Source: DATMNI01 sp963817515 | GTDB lineage: Bacteria > Acidobacteriota > Terriglobia > Bryobacterales > Bryobacteraceae | Assembly: GCA_963817515.1 (NCBI GenBank) | Contig: CAWFPJ010000023.1 | Coordinates: 1 to 64,000 of the forward strand | DNA length: 64,000 nt | Direction: 5' to 3' | Shown: positions 1 to 11,521 of the stretch, one piece after another | Numbering within the stretch: position 1 is the first letter of the stretch | How the letters are laid out: every line of letters starts with the position of its first letter | The notes under the pieces: generated by a model | What the model saw: the letters and a program-made list of their open reading frames with translations, nothing else | Database searches by the model: none | What the model was told of the DNA's origin: nothing | Position numbers and translations under genes: made by a program

Positions 1-601
1 AAATTACGACGCGTGGCTCTTTATGCGCGCGTATCCACTCTCCACGGCCAGCAGGATCCCGAAATGCAGCTTTCAGAATTGAGGGAGTATGCCACTCGCC
101 GCGGTTTGAGCATTCACGAGGAGTATGTCGATCAAGGCGTCTCGGGCTCCAAGGAGTCCCGACCGGCACTCAATCGCCTGATGTCTGAGGCGCAGCGGTG
201 CAGATTCGACGCTGTACTGGTTTGGAAGATTGACCGATTCGGGCGCAGTCTCAAACATTTGGTCAATTCTCTTGCCGACTTGAGCGCATATGGAATCGCA
301 TTCATCAGTCTGCGCGACAGCCTGGATTTGAGCACGCCATCCGGCCGACTGATGTTTCAGATCATCGGCGCAATGGCCGAATTTGAGCGGGCGCTAATTC
401 AGGAACGGGTGAGAGCCGGTCTTCGCAACGCCAAGGCTAAGGGCAAGAGAATCGGCCGCCCACGGCTAGTTGTCGACTCTGCTAGGGTACTTCAGCTCCG
501 CGCCGCAGGGCCGTTCCTGGCGCGATATCTCGGCGTTTCTGAAGCTCGGCCTTGGGACGGTCTATCGGGCCGCTGGTTCAACTAAGAAGAAGGCTCCCTG
601 A
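1..601 (+). CDS. Serine recombinase (resolvase/invertase family), 5' end outside window
   Basis: This is a small serine recombinase that cuts and rejoins DNA via a 5'-phosphoserine. The reading frame is open to the left edge (K-L-R-R-V-A-L-Y-A-R-V-S), so the true start probably lies just outside; a GTG at 13 is internal. The YARVST nucleophile motif, the DRFGRSL motif and the long helix AMAEFERALIQERVRAGL are all present. Near 509 the frame shifts by one base (an extra C after GCAGGG). In the next frame the C-terminal helix-turn-helix continues (RSWRDISAFLKLGLGTVYRA) to a TGA at 599-601, giving the normal length of about 200 residues. Without the shift the protein would end at 585 with no HTH. 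It could belong to a transposon or an integrated element, but no partner gene or resolution site is visible. Family assignment is secure. Confidence 0.9.
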
Positions 602-1190
602 GCTTCGGAAGAAAATCTCGCTAAGCAAGGTTCCGGGTATAATGAGCCACACCCCCAAAAGCCTTGCGGGTCCAGATGTTGCCCGCAAGCAGCAGTTTAT
701 CCTTCTCCGCAAAATTCTTGAATGGCACTCCGATTGGTTGCTCCACTGACAATTCGTATCGTCTCTGGCAGATCGTGAGGTGGTTCCTCACTGCCCAATG
801 CCGGGTTTCCTAGCTCCAGCAGGGCTACCTTCAGAGCATGTAGCGATCCAGAAAATCTTGGCCCAGCCAGACGGAGCTCATCCGGTTTAAAGTCGTCGGT
901 TTCCATCCCAACTCTTCGCAACTCCTGGATGTAACGGACAGCCTTGCCGAAAGCGACTTTGTTAATACCAGAGGACGGCGTCTCTCCAGCCAGGAACACG
1001 AGCAGAAGGTGCGTATGGGATATTTCTTGTCAGTTGACGTTTTTTCCAGAGGCGTGCATGGCGGTTTGTCCAACTGGTCCACGCAGTGGAACAGAAGAAG
1101 GCCAGGCTGGTCCTCCCGTAGATGTTGATCACGCATACTTTGTTTGAGCTAATTGCCGGCTTTGCGTGGTAGACGGGGCGTTCCGACGCA
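602..1190. other. Gene-poor stretch, nothing assignable
   Basis: I find no recognisable gene here. The longest open frames (for example 697-999 and 962-1393 on the minus strand) overlap each other, lack a ribosome binding site and resemble no family I know. It may hold decayed mobile-element sequence next to the recombinase, but nothing in the sequence proves this. Confidence 0.4.
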
Positions 1191-1739
1191 TTGGATGTCG
1201 TCCTTGACATGGTTGGGCCCGTGCCGGCCGGCGAGACTCCCCGCCGGGAGCGTTTCGGCGAGTTCGTGATGAGCACCTTGGGGCCGGTGCCACTGCTGGG
1301 AGAGGCCGCCGGCGCGGCGATCGAGCAGTGGATGAACACGCCGAAAGAGTGGGGCCAGGGGTGGGGAGCCTTCGGCAAACGCTTCGGCAGCAACCTGGCC
1401 TACAACGGCATCCGCCAGACGATCACTTATGGCGGGTCGCTGGCCCTGGGTGAGGACACTCGATACTTTGCGTCGCGGCAGTCCGGCGTCTGGCCCCGCA
1501 CCCGGCATGCGCTGGTCAGCACATTCACCGCCCGTCATTCGGATGGCAGCGTTTCCTTTTCGTATTCCGGTACCGCGGGAGTGATCGGCGCCAGCGCGAT
1601 CTCTAGCGCCTGGGGTCCGGACTCATGGAAAGGCCCCGGCAACATTGCGAAGAATGCGGGAGTCTCGTTCGCCTCTACCGCCGCCTTCAATGTCGTGCGG
1701 GAGTTCCTGCCCGACATTCTTCATCGCCGCCGAAAGTGA
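1191..1739 (+). CDS. Conserved hypothetical protein, acidobacterial type
   Basis: A 182-residue protein of unknown function. It has a weakly hydrophobic N-terminal half (LGPVPLLGEAAGAAIEQW), a conserved-looking centre (WGQGWGAFGKRFGSN, then ITYGGSLALGEDTRYF) and a small-residue-rich C-terminal half ending in a basic tail. I recall similar proteins with a WGQG...R..S core and an ED.RY motif as common hypotheticals in Acidobacteriota; that is memory, not a search. The start used gives TTG/ATG ambiguity: the first codon at 1191 is TTG and no strong ribosome binding site is visible, so the N-terminus may differ. It lies 54 bp upstream of a carboxypeptidase-regulatory-like protein on the same strand. 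Function not assigned. Confidence 0.6.
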   Translation: MDVVLDMVGPVPAGETPRRERFGEFVMSTLGPVPLLGEAAGAAIEQWMNTPKEWGQGWGAFGKRFGSNLAYNGIRQTITYGGSLALGEDTRYFASRQSGVWPRTRHALVSTFTARHSDGSVSFSYSGTAGVIGASAISSAWGPDSWKGPGNIAKNAGVSFASTAAFNVVREFLPDILHRRRK

Positions 1740-1793
1740 TAGACGGGCGTCGGCCCGCCGTAACCCGGCGGTTCCCATTCCAGTCTTAGCGGA

Positions 1794-3410
1794 GTGATGA
1801 AGCTTTTTTGCCTCTTCGCCCTGCTGGTGGCTTGCGCCGCCGCGCAGACGGTGGAGGGCAGTGTATTCGACGCTGCGACCGGTGCCGGCGTGGGTGGCGT
1901 CAAAGTGGAGCTGCTCAAGGGCGCGACGGCGTTTTATGAAACCACCACGGATGGCGGAGGCCGCTTCCGCATCGATAGCGTCAGGGAAGGCGATTACGCG
2001 GCACGCTACCAGTCGCCTGACTATTGGTTGACGGCCGGCCCGTCGGATTACCGGGTGTTTCACGTGACCGCGGAGAGCCCGGTGAAGCTGGAGGCGCGGC
2101 TGATGCCGTGGTCCCGGATCTCTGGACGCGTGGTGGACGGCAAGGGCAACGACGTGGCCAATGCGCGCGTGCAGCTGACCGGCGTGGGGATGGTGGCCAA
2201 TGGCCGCACCTACCTGCGAACTTCCTGGGGTGGCGGAGGCGGCGGCCAGTTGAGTGAGTCCCCTTTGGAAATGGCGCTTTACGGGGAATACGGACGCCCA
2301 TGGAAAGTTCGAGGTGCAACTGATGCCCGGCACCTATGGACTTTCCGTGCTTCCGCCGCCGGATTTGAAGCCGCCCGAGCCGGAACCGGACGGTCCCGTG
2401 CTGGCGTGGAAGCGGACTTACTATCCCGGCGTGGCAGATCCGGAAGGCGCATCGAAGATCGTGGTGCTTGCCCGGTGGCCAGACTTTGGATATCGAACTG
2501 AAGCTGCTGGCAGTCCCTGCACATGCGGTTCGCGGAATGGTGCTCAACCCCGACGGCACTGCTGCGCCGAAGGTGCGGATTGCTCTGGGCGAGGTGCTTC
2601 GCTCCGCTACCGTGGAATCGAAGGCCGATGGCACATTCGAGTTTCTGGCGGTGGCGGAAGGCGAATGGCGCTGCCTGGCCGAAACGCAGAAGGGCTCCGT
2701 GAAACTGCGGGCGGCGGATTCGATTGAAGTCACGCGGCACGACCTGGAGGACGTGAAACTTCGTCTGGTCGCGCCGATAATGATGCGGGGCAAAGTGATC
2801 ATGGAAGTGCCGAAGGACGCGCCTGCTCCGAGGGCGGGTCCGTTCATTCTTTCCCTGCGCGTAGGCCGCACACGCATCCCAGGCGATCTTGGGTTGATCG
2901 GCGGCATAATGGCCAACCCGGATACCAAGGGCGATTTCATCATGCAGGATGCCTACCCCGGCGTGTACCGGCTGGCGCCGCTGATGCAAGCGCCCCCGCC
3001 GCCCTATTACCTGGATGAGGTCCGCGTTGGCGGCGCGGATCTGGCGATGCAGGACGTGGAGAGTCTCCTCCGATGTCGCGATCAGCGTGGTGTACCGTAC
3101 TGACGGCGGCTCAGTAGGCGGCAGGGCGAAGAACTGCACTTCTGGCGGAGTGCTGTTGGTTCCGAGCGATCCGGCCCGGCGAAGGGCGGGATTCTCCAAG
3201 TCCGGACCCTGCGATTCCATCGGGCATTACGAGATACGCGCGGTGCGCCCGGGAGAGTATTATGCGCTGGCCTTCGCCGGCAACGGCCCCGTGTCGGCGG
3301 TGGATGAAGCGCTCCTCGGCCAGGCCGTCAAAGTCACGGTACGGGCCGGCGAAGCGACAGTCGGCCGACCTGTCGACCGTCACGAGGCCGGTGTATTGAT
3401 TCTGGGGTGA
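1794..3410 (+). CDS. Secreted carboxypeptidase-regulatory-like domain protein (frameshifted)
   Basis: A secreted beta-sandwich protein of about 535 residues, read across three +1 frameshifts near 2290, 2470 and 3060. It starts with a signal peptide (MMKLFCLFALLVACAAAQ) and then has a carboxypeptidase-regulatory (CarboxypepD_reg) repeat (VEGSVFDAATGAGVGGVKVEL...GGGRFRIDSVREGDY). A second repeat is ISGRVVDGKGNDVANARVQL and a third is AVRGMVLNPDGTAAPKVRIAL; the last segment ends with YEIRAVRPGEYYALAF. Such proteins are abundant in Solibacter-like genomes; no catalytic site is present and the role (surface binding or scaffold) is unknown. Homology continues cleanly in the next frame at each break, so I read one gene. 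Its end overlaps the convergent gene at 3380-4561 by about 30 bases. Confidence 0.75.
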
Positions 3411-4561
3411 TACTCGCGCTGAGTGCCCTGCAATTCGGGCAATCCGGCCAGGGCGGCGGAGAACTCGATCTGAGCAAAAAGGCGTAGATCGTCATCGGGA
3501 ATGCGGTCGAGATAAACCGCGCCGTCGCGGCCCAAGCGTTTTCCGGCGCGAGTAGAGGATGCCGCGGAAACGGCAGGTGGAAGGCCAAAACTCCCGCGGG
3601 GCCTGGTTCGGGTTCTCCGGTGAAGCGTCCTTGCGGTATTGTTCGAGCGCATGCTCGATCGAAGGGAGAAAGTCTCCGTCCTCGCGATGCCTGAAGGAGC
3701 GACTTCATGTACGGGAAATCCCGCGGGTATCCGGCCATTCCGTAGCCCACGAGTCCGCCCACGCTGGGCTGCCGACGTTTCGCCTCTTCCATCACCGATT
3801 CCATGCCGTTGGGAAAACGGCGCGCGGCCGCGGCGAGTTCCTCATGCTCACCGATCAGTGATTCCACCAGCGGCGCGTCGAGACTGCCGCAGAATATGGA
3901 GGATCGTAAAGATGGTGTGCACCCGACCCGAGGTGATCGTTACCGTTCGATCCTGGTCATACGTGGCGGTGATCGGCCATTCGGCTGGCTCAGGGTTACG
4001 CGGACAATTTCCCGCGCAGCTTCCCGCGCCTCTTCTTCGGGCAGTATCTTCCATCCCGACTGGAATACCGTGAGGAAGCGGGACCAAACCGGTGCTCCGG
4101 CGCGGCTCGCCACGCCTCCATTGCGCGACGGAATACCGCCCGCCTCCGTTCGTCGTCGCCGAACCACTGCATCAAACTGGATGCGACCGAGAATGGAAAG
4201 CTGGAAGGCTCGTCGTAGCGGATCACATAGTCGTACGCCGCGTCCCCGCGTTCGTGCTCGAGCATGATCCTGCCAAGCCTCTCCGACAGGAATCGCCGCG
4301 GGCCATGAGTCGCGGCCGGCATCTCGGGCAGAAGGTCTGGCGCCACTGCCGCAGCCAGCAATTGGGCCTGTTCGAGAAGAAATTCACCATCGCGGCCGGA
4401 AATCCGCCGGGTTTCATCGAGCGCCCGTTGGAACGTGAGGCGCGCCTGAGCAGGGTCAAAGGCGGTCTGACACGGGCGATTCGCAGCAGGGCGGCCGCGC
4501 GAACCGCCGGTTCGGATCTCTCCGCCTGCGCCAGCGCGCCAGCCAGCAGATCGTCCGTCAT
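3380..4561 (-). CDS. Hypothetical protein with several frameshifts
   Basis: A minus-strand gene starting at ATG 4561 (MTDDLLAGALAQAERSEPAVRAAALLRIARV) that can be followed through at least four frame changes to a stop at 3380. Recognisable stretches are EMPAATHGPRRFLSERLGRIM, EWPITATYDQDRTVTITSG, MESLIGEHEELAAAARRFP and VYLDRIPDDDLRLFAQIEFSAALAGLPEL. The protein would be about 390 residues, mostly helical, and resembles helical-repeat hypotheticals found in Acidobacteriota with an AAALLRIARV-type start. No catalytic motif or signal peptide is visible. Because of the many breaks it could be a true pseudogene, but the even spread of frameshifts in neighbouring essential-looking genes points to sequence error. 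Function unknown. Confidence 0.45.
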
Positions 4562-4599
4562 GAACGCAGTTTAGCGGATTCGCTCCGCCTGCGCCGAGC

Positions 4600-5236
4600 C
4601 TACACCAGGACCGCCGCCAGCAGCCCTTTGTGCTTCAGCCCGGAGAGCGCAAGTCCGTAGCGTCCGCGGATTCCGGTCTTTTCGAAGATGTGTTTCAGGT
4701 GGATCTTGACCGTTCCGGTGCGGATTCCCAGGCTCTGGCCGATCTCTTTGTTCTTGTACCCGCGCTCCACCAGGTCCATCACTTGCACTTCGCGCGGGGT
4801 CAGAGCGGAACGTCCTGTGCGCAGGGGCATGCGCGCATCGCGGGCGACTTCGTTCTCCATCCAGGTTTGCTCCCGCCGCCACCGCGCGGAGACAAGCCGC
4901 AAGGTCGGCCAGGGAAGCAGTCTTGCGGATCACGCCGGCCGCGCCGGCCTGCAGAAAGCGCAGCGCCTCGGACTCGCTCATCGGCGTGCCCCACACGATC
5001 ACCGCGGTCGGTTTGTCCGCGGTGCTCAGCAGGCGCACCCAATCGGTCACGGTATGTGCGCCGAAGGCTTTGTCCACCACCAGAATCGAGGGCTGGAGTT
5101 CGCGCACCGCCGCCACGGCATTTTCCACGTTGGTTTCCACCGCGACCACGCGCGGACCATCAATCGATTCCAGGAGGCAACGCAAGCCCTCCATGGCGAC
5201 CGGTTCGGGATCACAAACCGCCAGAGTAATTTCCAC
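4600..5236 (-). CDS. NarL/FixJ-type response regulator (frameshifted)
   Basis: A two-component response regulator of about 211 residues. The receiver domain starts at ATG 5236 (MEITLAVCDPEPVAMEGLRCLL). It carries the phospho-acceptor region SILVVDKAFG, but the acidic pocket is reduced (CDPEP) and the usual switch Thr/Ser-Ala motif is IVWGTPMSES. Near 4865 a single-base shift leads into the LuxR-type HTH (LTPREVQVMDLVERGYKNKEIGQSL...TVKIHLKHIFEKTGI). It ends at a TAG at 4600-4602. No sensor kinase sits next to it on this strand. It could act without phosphorylation, given the atypical receiver; that is inference. Confidence 0.8.
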
Positions 5237-5299
5237 AGCTCACACGAATTATCGGCTGGAACGTTTTGATAGTTTAGTGGACGAATCGGGAATTAAGTC

Positions 5300-5939
5300 T
5301 CAGATAGTTGCAGCGGAGGACAAGGCGCGCTCCCTCACGGTTCGTGGCCTGAACGCGCTTAAACGGTCACTGCGCCCAGGGAAGACTTCGGCCAGGTCGA
5401 TCCAGCAGTTGCCCAGCGTATTCTGCACGAAAGCGGTGCGCTCGGCGCGGAAGCTGCGCGGCCCATCATAAGCATCCCAGAGCTCCTGCGCCCTCCGGTT
5501 GACAGCCGCCACCTCGCCCGGCGGAATTTCCTGCGCCAGGGTGATGTGGGGGTGATAGGCGAATGGCTCGTCGAATTCCAGCGCCTCCGAATTCATGGCT
5601 GCGTGAAAACGGAACATTTCCTCCGCGCCCTGGCCCAACTGCGACGTAAATCACGTTCGTCACGGGGAAGATGCAGATTCGTTCCAGTACGATGTCGAAC
5701 GGCGCCCAGTTGCCGGCGCACACCCTGACCTGCTCGCTCGCCACCTGCCAATCGACGGCCAGCGGGCGCGGCGGCAGTACGCTGACATGTGCGTGCGGGT
5801 TGCAGCCCGGCACTAATTCCCGGCGAAGATCGTCCAGAAAACGCCCCAACGGATCGGGTATGTAGATGACCAGTGCAAATACATTGAGCCGCTGCTCGGC
5901 GGGAATCCGGGACAGCACCCCGTTCGAATTAAAACCCAT
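5300..5939 (-). CDS. 2'-5' RNA ligase-like 2H phosphoesterase (frameshifted)
   Basis: A member of the 2H phosphoesterase superfamily (LigT/YjcG-like), which acts on 2'-5' or cyclic phosphodiester bonds in RNA or nucleotides. The two HxS/T signature motifs are present: HAHVSVLPPRP in the first half and YHPHITLAQE in the second. They are separated by a single-base frameshift near 5640. The restored protein is about 213 residues, normal for the family. I chose ATG 5939 (MGFNSNGVLSRIPAEQRLNVFALVIYIPDP); a longer frame to 6002 exists but its N-terminal part (MARTRYGGGVTKTTKRL) looks non-coding. The gene is divergent from the M3 peptidase gene. The substrate cannot be told from sequence. Confidence 0.75.
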
Positions 5940-6020
5940 CTGTCTACATAGTAACCGTTTTGTGGTTTTTGTCACGCCACCGCCGTACCGGGTACGAGCC
6001 ACCTGTTACGCTTAAAGGTA

Positions 6021-8069
6021 ATGCCGAGTACCAGCGATACCAACCCTCTTTTGCACGTCGAGTTCCGAATTCCGTTCGACCGCATCCGCGCGGAGCACGT
6101 GGAACCCGCCGTCACCGAACTGCTGCGCCAGGCCCGTGCCGGCCTCGCCGCGCTGGCCGCCCCCGATCGCCGAGCCCACCTACGACAACACGATGCACGC
6201 GCTGGACCAGCTTACGGAGCCGCTCGATTGGACCATGGGCGTGGTGCGCCACCTGGAAAGCGTGGCCACCTACCCGGAGTTGCGCGCCGCTTTCAACGCC
6301 GCGCAGCCCGAGGTCAGCGCCTTCTATTCGGGCATTCCGCTGGATGCCGGCCTATGGAGTAACATCAAGGCCTACGCCGCCAGCCCCGACGCCGCACAAC
6401 TCACCGGCACGCGCCGCCGCTTCCTGCACAAGACCGTCGACACCTTCCGCCGCCACGGCGCCGATCTGGATCCCGCCGGCAAGAAGCGCCTGGAGGAGAT
6501 CGACGTCGAGCTGACGCAGATCACCACCAAGTTCGCGGAGAACGTTCTGGACTCCACCAACGCCTTCGAACTGGTGCTCACCGAATGAAGCCGAACTGGC
6601 CGGACTGCCGCCTACCGCCATCGCCAGCGCGCGCGAGAGCGCCGCAGCGCAAGGGACTGGAAGGCTGGCGCTTCACGCTGCAGGCGCCGGATTACTTCGC
6701 GGTGATGACCTACCTGGACGACGCGCGATCCGCCGCAAGGTGTACGAGGCCTTCGCCGTGCGCGGCGCCACCGGCGAGCGCGATAACCGGCCGCTGATCA
6801 CGCGCATCCTGGAATTGCGCCGCGAGAAGGCCGCCCTGCTGGGCTTCGCCAATTTCGCCGACCTGGTGCTGGAAGATCGCATGGCGCACACCGGCGACCG
6901 CGCCCTGGCCTTCCTGGAGGATCTCAAGGGCAAGACTGCGCCGCCGCTTCCAGCAGGAGAATCGGGAGCTGTTCGAGTTCCGCCGCAGCCTGGAAGGGCC
7001 GGCGCGCCCGAGCTGGCGCCGTGGGACGTCGCCTACTACGCCGAGAAGCAGCGCACCGCGCTCTACGATTTCGACGAGGAAGCGCTGCGCCCCTACTTCC
7101 CGATGGAGCGCGTGGTCGGCGGCCTGTTCGAACTCGTACACCGCCTGTACGGCATCCGCGTGGAAGAGGAACGGCGTGCCGGCCTGGGATCCCGAGGTGC
7201 AGTATTACAATGTCCGCGATGAGGAAGGCGTCTTCGTGGGCGGATTCTATGCCGACTGGTATCCGCGCGAGAACAAGCGCGGCGGCGCCTGGATGGACGG
7301 GCTGATCACCGGCGGTCCGGCCGGCGATGGCTTCCAGCCGCACCTGGGATTGATCTGCGGCAATCTCACGCCGCCGGTGGGCGGCAAGCCGGCGCTGCTC
7401 ACGCATCGCGAGGTGGAGACGATCTTCCACGAGTTCGGCCACCTGTTGCACCACCTGCTGAGCCGGGTGGAGATCCGCTCGCTGGCCGGCACCAACGTCG
7501 CCTGGGATTTCGTCGAACTGCCTTCGCAGATCATGGAGAACTGGTGCTGGGAGCGCGCAGGCGCTGGACCTGTTCGCGCGCCACTACGAGACCGGCGCGC
7601 CGATTCCCGACGAGCTGTTTCAGAAGATGAAGCGGGCCCGCACCTTCCGCGCCGCCAACGCGCAGATGCGGCAAGTGGGCTTCGGCTTCATCGATCTGCT
7701 GCTGCACGTGCGCTACGATGCCGGCGCGCGATGGCGATCCCGTGGCTTACTCGCGCCGCCTGCTGCAGGAGTTCAGTCCCGCGCCGCTGCCCGCCGAACA
7801 TGCCATGATCGCGGCCTTCACGCACCTGTTCGCCGCTCCGGTGGGTTACGGCGCCGGCTATTACTCGTACAAATGGGCGGAGGTGCTGGAGGCCGACGCC
7901 TTCACGCGTTTCCGCGATGGCGGCATTTTCAGCCGCGAGATCGGCGCGCGAATTCCGCGGCGAAATTCTGTCGCGGGGCGACAGCGAAGATCCGGCGGAA
8001 TTGTATCGCCACTTCATGGGCCGGGATCCGGACCCGAACGCGCTGCTGGTGCGGTCCGGATTGGCTTAG
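6021..8069 (+). CDS. prlC: M3-family oligopeptidase (oligopeptidase A type), many frameshifts
   Basis: A cytoplasmic zinc metallo-oligopeptidase that degrades short peptides, including cleaved signal peptides. The gene can be followed end to end against the E. coli OpdA/PrlC pattern from memory: NPLLHVEFRIPFDRI...EHVEPAVTELL, ITTKFAENVLDSTNAFELVL, EAELAGLPPTAIASA, LAPWDVAYYAEKQR, RENKRGGAWMDG, the zinc motif FHEFGHLLHHLL (about 7425-7460), VELPSQIMENWCWE, and YGAGYYSYKWAEVL. It ends with EFRGEILSRGDSEDP to a TAG at 8067-8069. Full length would be about 680 residues, as in the family. At least eight frame changes interrupt it (near 6165, 6585, 6650, 6720, 7185, 7550, 7725, 7950), all but one being +1. 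Since every catalytic block is conserved, I infer sequencing insertions rather than decay. Confidence 0.85.
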
Positions 8070-8250
8070 GGAAACACGGCTAAAAACGCGAGTATCATGA
8101 ATTACGATAAGGTGGTCTAGTCCTGTAACTGAGCGGGCGTAAAGGCATTCGCTTTTGCCCGACTGAGCCGATGGCTGGAATCGGCCCTGCGATGAGTGCC
8201 GGTCTCCCGTTGTGGATCATTCCGGCCGTTGCGAGTGAGGTTCTAACTGC

Positions 8251-11200
8251 GTGAGTGTCGCCGACGGTTCGCCCGGCACCGAATCCTCCAGGCTTTGGCG
8301 CTACGGCGCAGCGGTCCTTTCCGTGGTGGTTGCAGCGGCTGTTCGGCTGGCCCTCGATCCGTTCGTCGGCACGGAACATGTGCTGTTGGCGTTTATCCTC
8401 GCCGTCGTAGCGGCGTCACGATTCGGCGGGACCGGCCCTGGCCTGCTTGCCTCCGCCCTCAGCGTGGTCACGGCCTGGTACTTCTTCGTTGAACCCCATT
8501 TCTCTTTTGCCATTACAACCCAGTCCAATGTCGGGAGTTTGGCGGTGCTGGCTGCTGCGGGCGCGGGCGTCAGCCTGCTGATTGGCCAACCGGCGCCTAC
8601 AGTCGTACGCCGCAAGGAGACGGACACGCGATCGGTCGTTTCTACGGCGGACTATCTTGTTCGGTCAGCGCCTTACTCGTGCTGACAATCTTTACGCGGT
8701 TGTTGTATGACGATTTCGCCAGCGAGAGAGACCGTCAACAGTGGGTGACGCACTCATACCAGGTCATCAGCGCAACCCGGGCGCTGTTGTCGAATCTGCA
8801 GGACGCCGAAACCGGGCAGCGCGGGTACCTGCTGACGGGGGATGAAAGCTACCGCGAGCCCTTCGACTCCGCGCTCCGGGAACAGCAGTCAATTCGGCAG
8901 ACCCTGCGCCAGTTGACCGCGGGCGACACGGCCCAACAGGCAACGCTCGACACCGTCGATCGCCTGGTGGAGGAGAAGTTTCAGGAACTCCAGAAAACCA
9001 TGCGCTCTGCGCCGGCGAGGGAATGGACGCTGCATTGGCCGTGGTTCGCACCGGCGAGGGCAAGCGGATCATGGACGAATGCCGCGCCGTGCTGCGCGCC
9101 ATGGAAGAAGGGGACCGGCTTCTGCTGGCGAAACGGACTGCGGCGGCCGACGCGCAAAACGTCCGAACGCGCTGGGTCCTGGAGTTGGGCAGCGGCAGCC
9201 TTGTGGTGTTGCTGGTGATTGCCGGCGCAGTCATCGAGCGGGATAGCCGCGATCGCGAGAGCGCCCGCCAGGCGGTGAGCGAGAGCGAGGAGCGCTTACG
9301 GCTGGCCCTGGATGCCGCAAGCGCCGGACGTTGGGAATGGGACATCGGGACCAACGAAAACTGTGTGGTCCGAGGAATTGTGGAAATTGTATGGTCGGAG
9401 CCGCACAGCCGCACCTCATCCTACGATCTCTGGCGCGAAATCGTGCATCCGGAAGACCGTGCCGACGCGGAAAAGGTCGTGGCGGACGGCAGCCCGCAAC
9501 GGAACGGAGCTGAATGTCGAGTTCCGCGTGTGCGATCGCGACGGCACGGTGCGCTGGCTGTTGTCTCGAGGACGGCCGCTACGGGATGGCAAAGGCCGTC
9601 CGGCGCGCTTCGTCGGCATCGTGCTGGATATCACGGCTCGCAGGCGCGTCGAAGAGGCCATGCGAGCGCGCGAGCAGGATCTGCGACGTTTCGCGGAGTT
9701 TGCGCCGGTAGCCATCGCCATGTTCGACCGCGAGATGCGATACCTGGCGGCGAGCAAGCGTTTCCGGGACGACTTCGGCCTTGGCGACCAGGAGCTGCTG
9801 GGTCGCAGTCATTACGATGTCTTCCCGGAAATTCCGAAGCATTGGCGCGACGTTCACCGGCGATGTCTCGCGGGGGCGGTCGAGCGCAATCCCGGGGAGC
9901 TATTCCAGCGGTCAGACGGCAGCGAACAGTGGATCCGGTGGGAGATTCAGCCGTGGCATAGGACCGACGGGGAAATCGGCGGCATCACGCTCTTTTCCGA
10001 GGAGATCACCCAACAAAAGCGGTCGGAGCAGGCGCTGCGCGAAAGTGAGGCACGGCTCCGGTTGGCGCAGCAGGTCGCCCTGGTAGGCACGTTCGAGTGG
10101 AATATTCAAACCGGCGGTACAATACCTGGACTCCGGAACTGGAAGCGATGTACGGCCTCAAGCCGGGTGAGTTCGCGGGGAGCCAAAAGTCTTGGGAGGA
10201 ACTGGTGCATCCCGGCTGACCGGGCGGAAGCCGTGCGCCAGGTTCAACTGGCCATGGAGACGGGCAGGTTCGAAGCCGAGTGGCGTGTGGTGTGGCCGGA
10301 CGGAACGGTGCGGTGGCTCGCAGGAAGAGCCTGGCTCTTCAAGGACGAGGCGGGCAAGCCATTGCGGTTGATCGGCGTCAATATCGATATCACCGAGCGC
10401 CGGGCGGCGGAAGCGGTCGCACGCCGCTGGCAGCGCGTATTCGAGCAGGCCGAACTGGCGATTGCCCTGAGCGACTCTGCTGCCGGAACCTTCCAGACGG
10501 TGAATGAATCGTTCGCCCGGGAGCGCGGCTACACCGTATCTGAGCTGTCAGGTTGTCCTATCAACAGGCTCTTCCCGACGCACGCCCAGGCCGCCATGCG
10601 AGACTCCGTTACCATGGCCGACCGGGACGGGCACATCAGCTTTGAGTCTGAGCATCAGCGGAAAGACGGGTCCTGCTTTCCCGTGCGAATCGACCTGACC
10701 GTGATTCAGAATGAGGAGACCGTATCGCGCGTGGCTTTCGTACAGGACTTGACGAAGCAGAAGCAGGCGGAGTATCAAATCCGTCAGCTCAATGCAGGCT
10801 TGGAAAGGCGCGTTCGCGAACGAACCGCGCAACTCGAAACGGCAAATCGGGAACTGGAAGCTTTTGCCTATTCGGTCTCACACGATCTGCGAGCGCCGCT
10901 GCGCGGCATCGATGGCTGGAGCCTGGCTCTTGCCGAGGATTATGCCGGTCAGCTTGACGCCCGGGCGCTCGGGTACCTGGACCGGGTGCGCTCCGAAACG
11001 CAGCGCATGGGATTGCTGATTGACGACCTGTTGCACCTTTCGCGCGTTACCCGCTCCGAGATGCAGTTCGCACCCGTCGATCTTACGGCAATGGCGCACA
11101 GTATCGCCGCCCGGTTGGCCGAGGAAAATCCTGGCCGCCAGATCGAATTCGTTATCGAACCGGGGCTGACTGGGGTGGGCGACGCCCGGCTCCTCGAGAT

Positions 11201-11521
11201 CGCGTTGACCAACCTGCTGTCGAATGCGGTGAAGTTTACGGGGCCGCGCGCGCAGGCGCGAATCGAATTCGGCCAAACCAGTTACAATGGCGGCCTGTGC
11301 TTCTATGTTCGCGACGACGGAGTGGGATTTGACATGGCGTACGCAGGACAAGCTATTCCGCGCTTTTCAGCGCCTGCACAAAACGTCCGAGTTCCCGGGC
11401 ACAGGCATCGGCCTGGCAATTGTGCAGCGAGTAATCCATCGTCATGGCGGTAAAGTGTGGGCCGAAGCCCAGATCGGAACGGGGCGCAAAGTTCCTTTTC
11501 ACACTCGGAGAAACAGCATGA
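8251..11521 (+). CDS. Membrane sensor histidine kinase: DUF4118, CHASE3, PAS repeats (frameshifted)
   Basis: A sensor kinase of about 1,090 residues starting at GTG 8251. The order is: four hydrophobic segments of a KdpD-like DUF4118 membrane domain; a CHASE3-like extracytoplasmic helical domain (YQVISATRALLSNLQDAETG then QRGYLLTGDESYREPF); another membrane helix (GSLVVLLVIAGAVI); and at least four PAS/PAC units ending in VGIVLDITARRR, GGITLFSEEITQQK, IGVNIDITERRA and VAFVQDLTKQKQ. A dimerisation domain carries the phospho-acceptor His at 10881-10883 (FAYSVSHDLRAPLRGI). The ATPase has N-box LTNLLSNAVKFTG, G1 DDGVGFDM and G2 GTGIGLAIVQRV. About six frame changes are needed (near 8660, 9020, 9365, 9430, 9510, 11340 and 11490). 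The final frame ends KFLFTLGETA at TGA 11519-11521, overlapping the next gene's ATG. Confidence 0.85.

Noticed and set aside
6021..8069. Programmed frameshifting in the M3 peptidase
   Set aside because: Eight changes at unrelated sites without slippery sequences cannot be programmed; sequence error is simpler.
8070..8250. Riboswitch before the DUF4118 kinase
   Set aside because: A partial GGGC/GCCC pairing exists near 8138-8160 but the stem is short and matches no known class.
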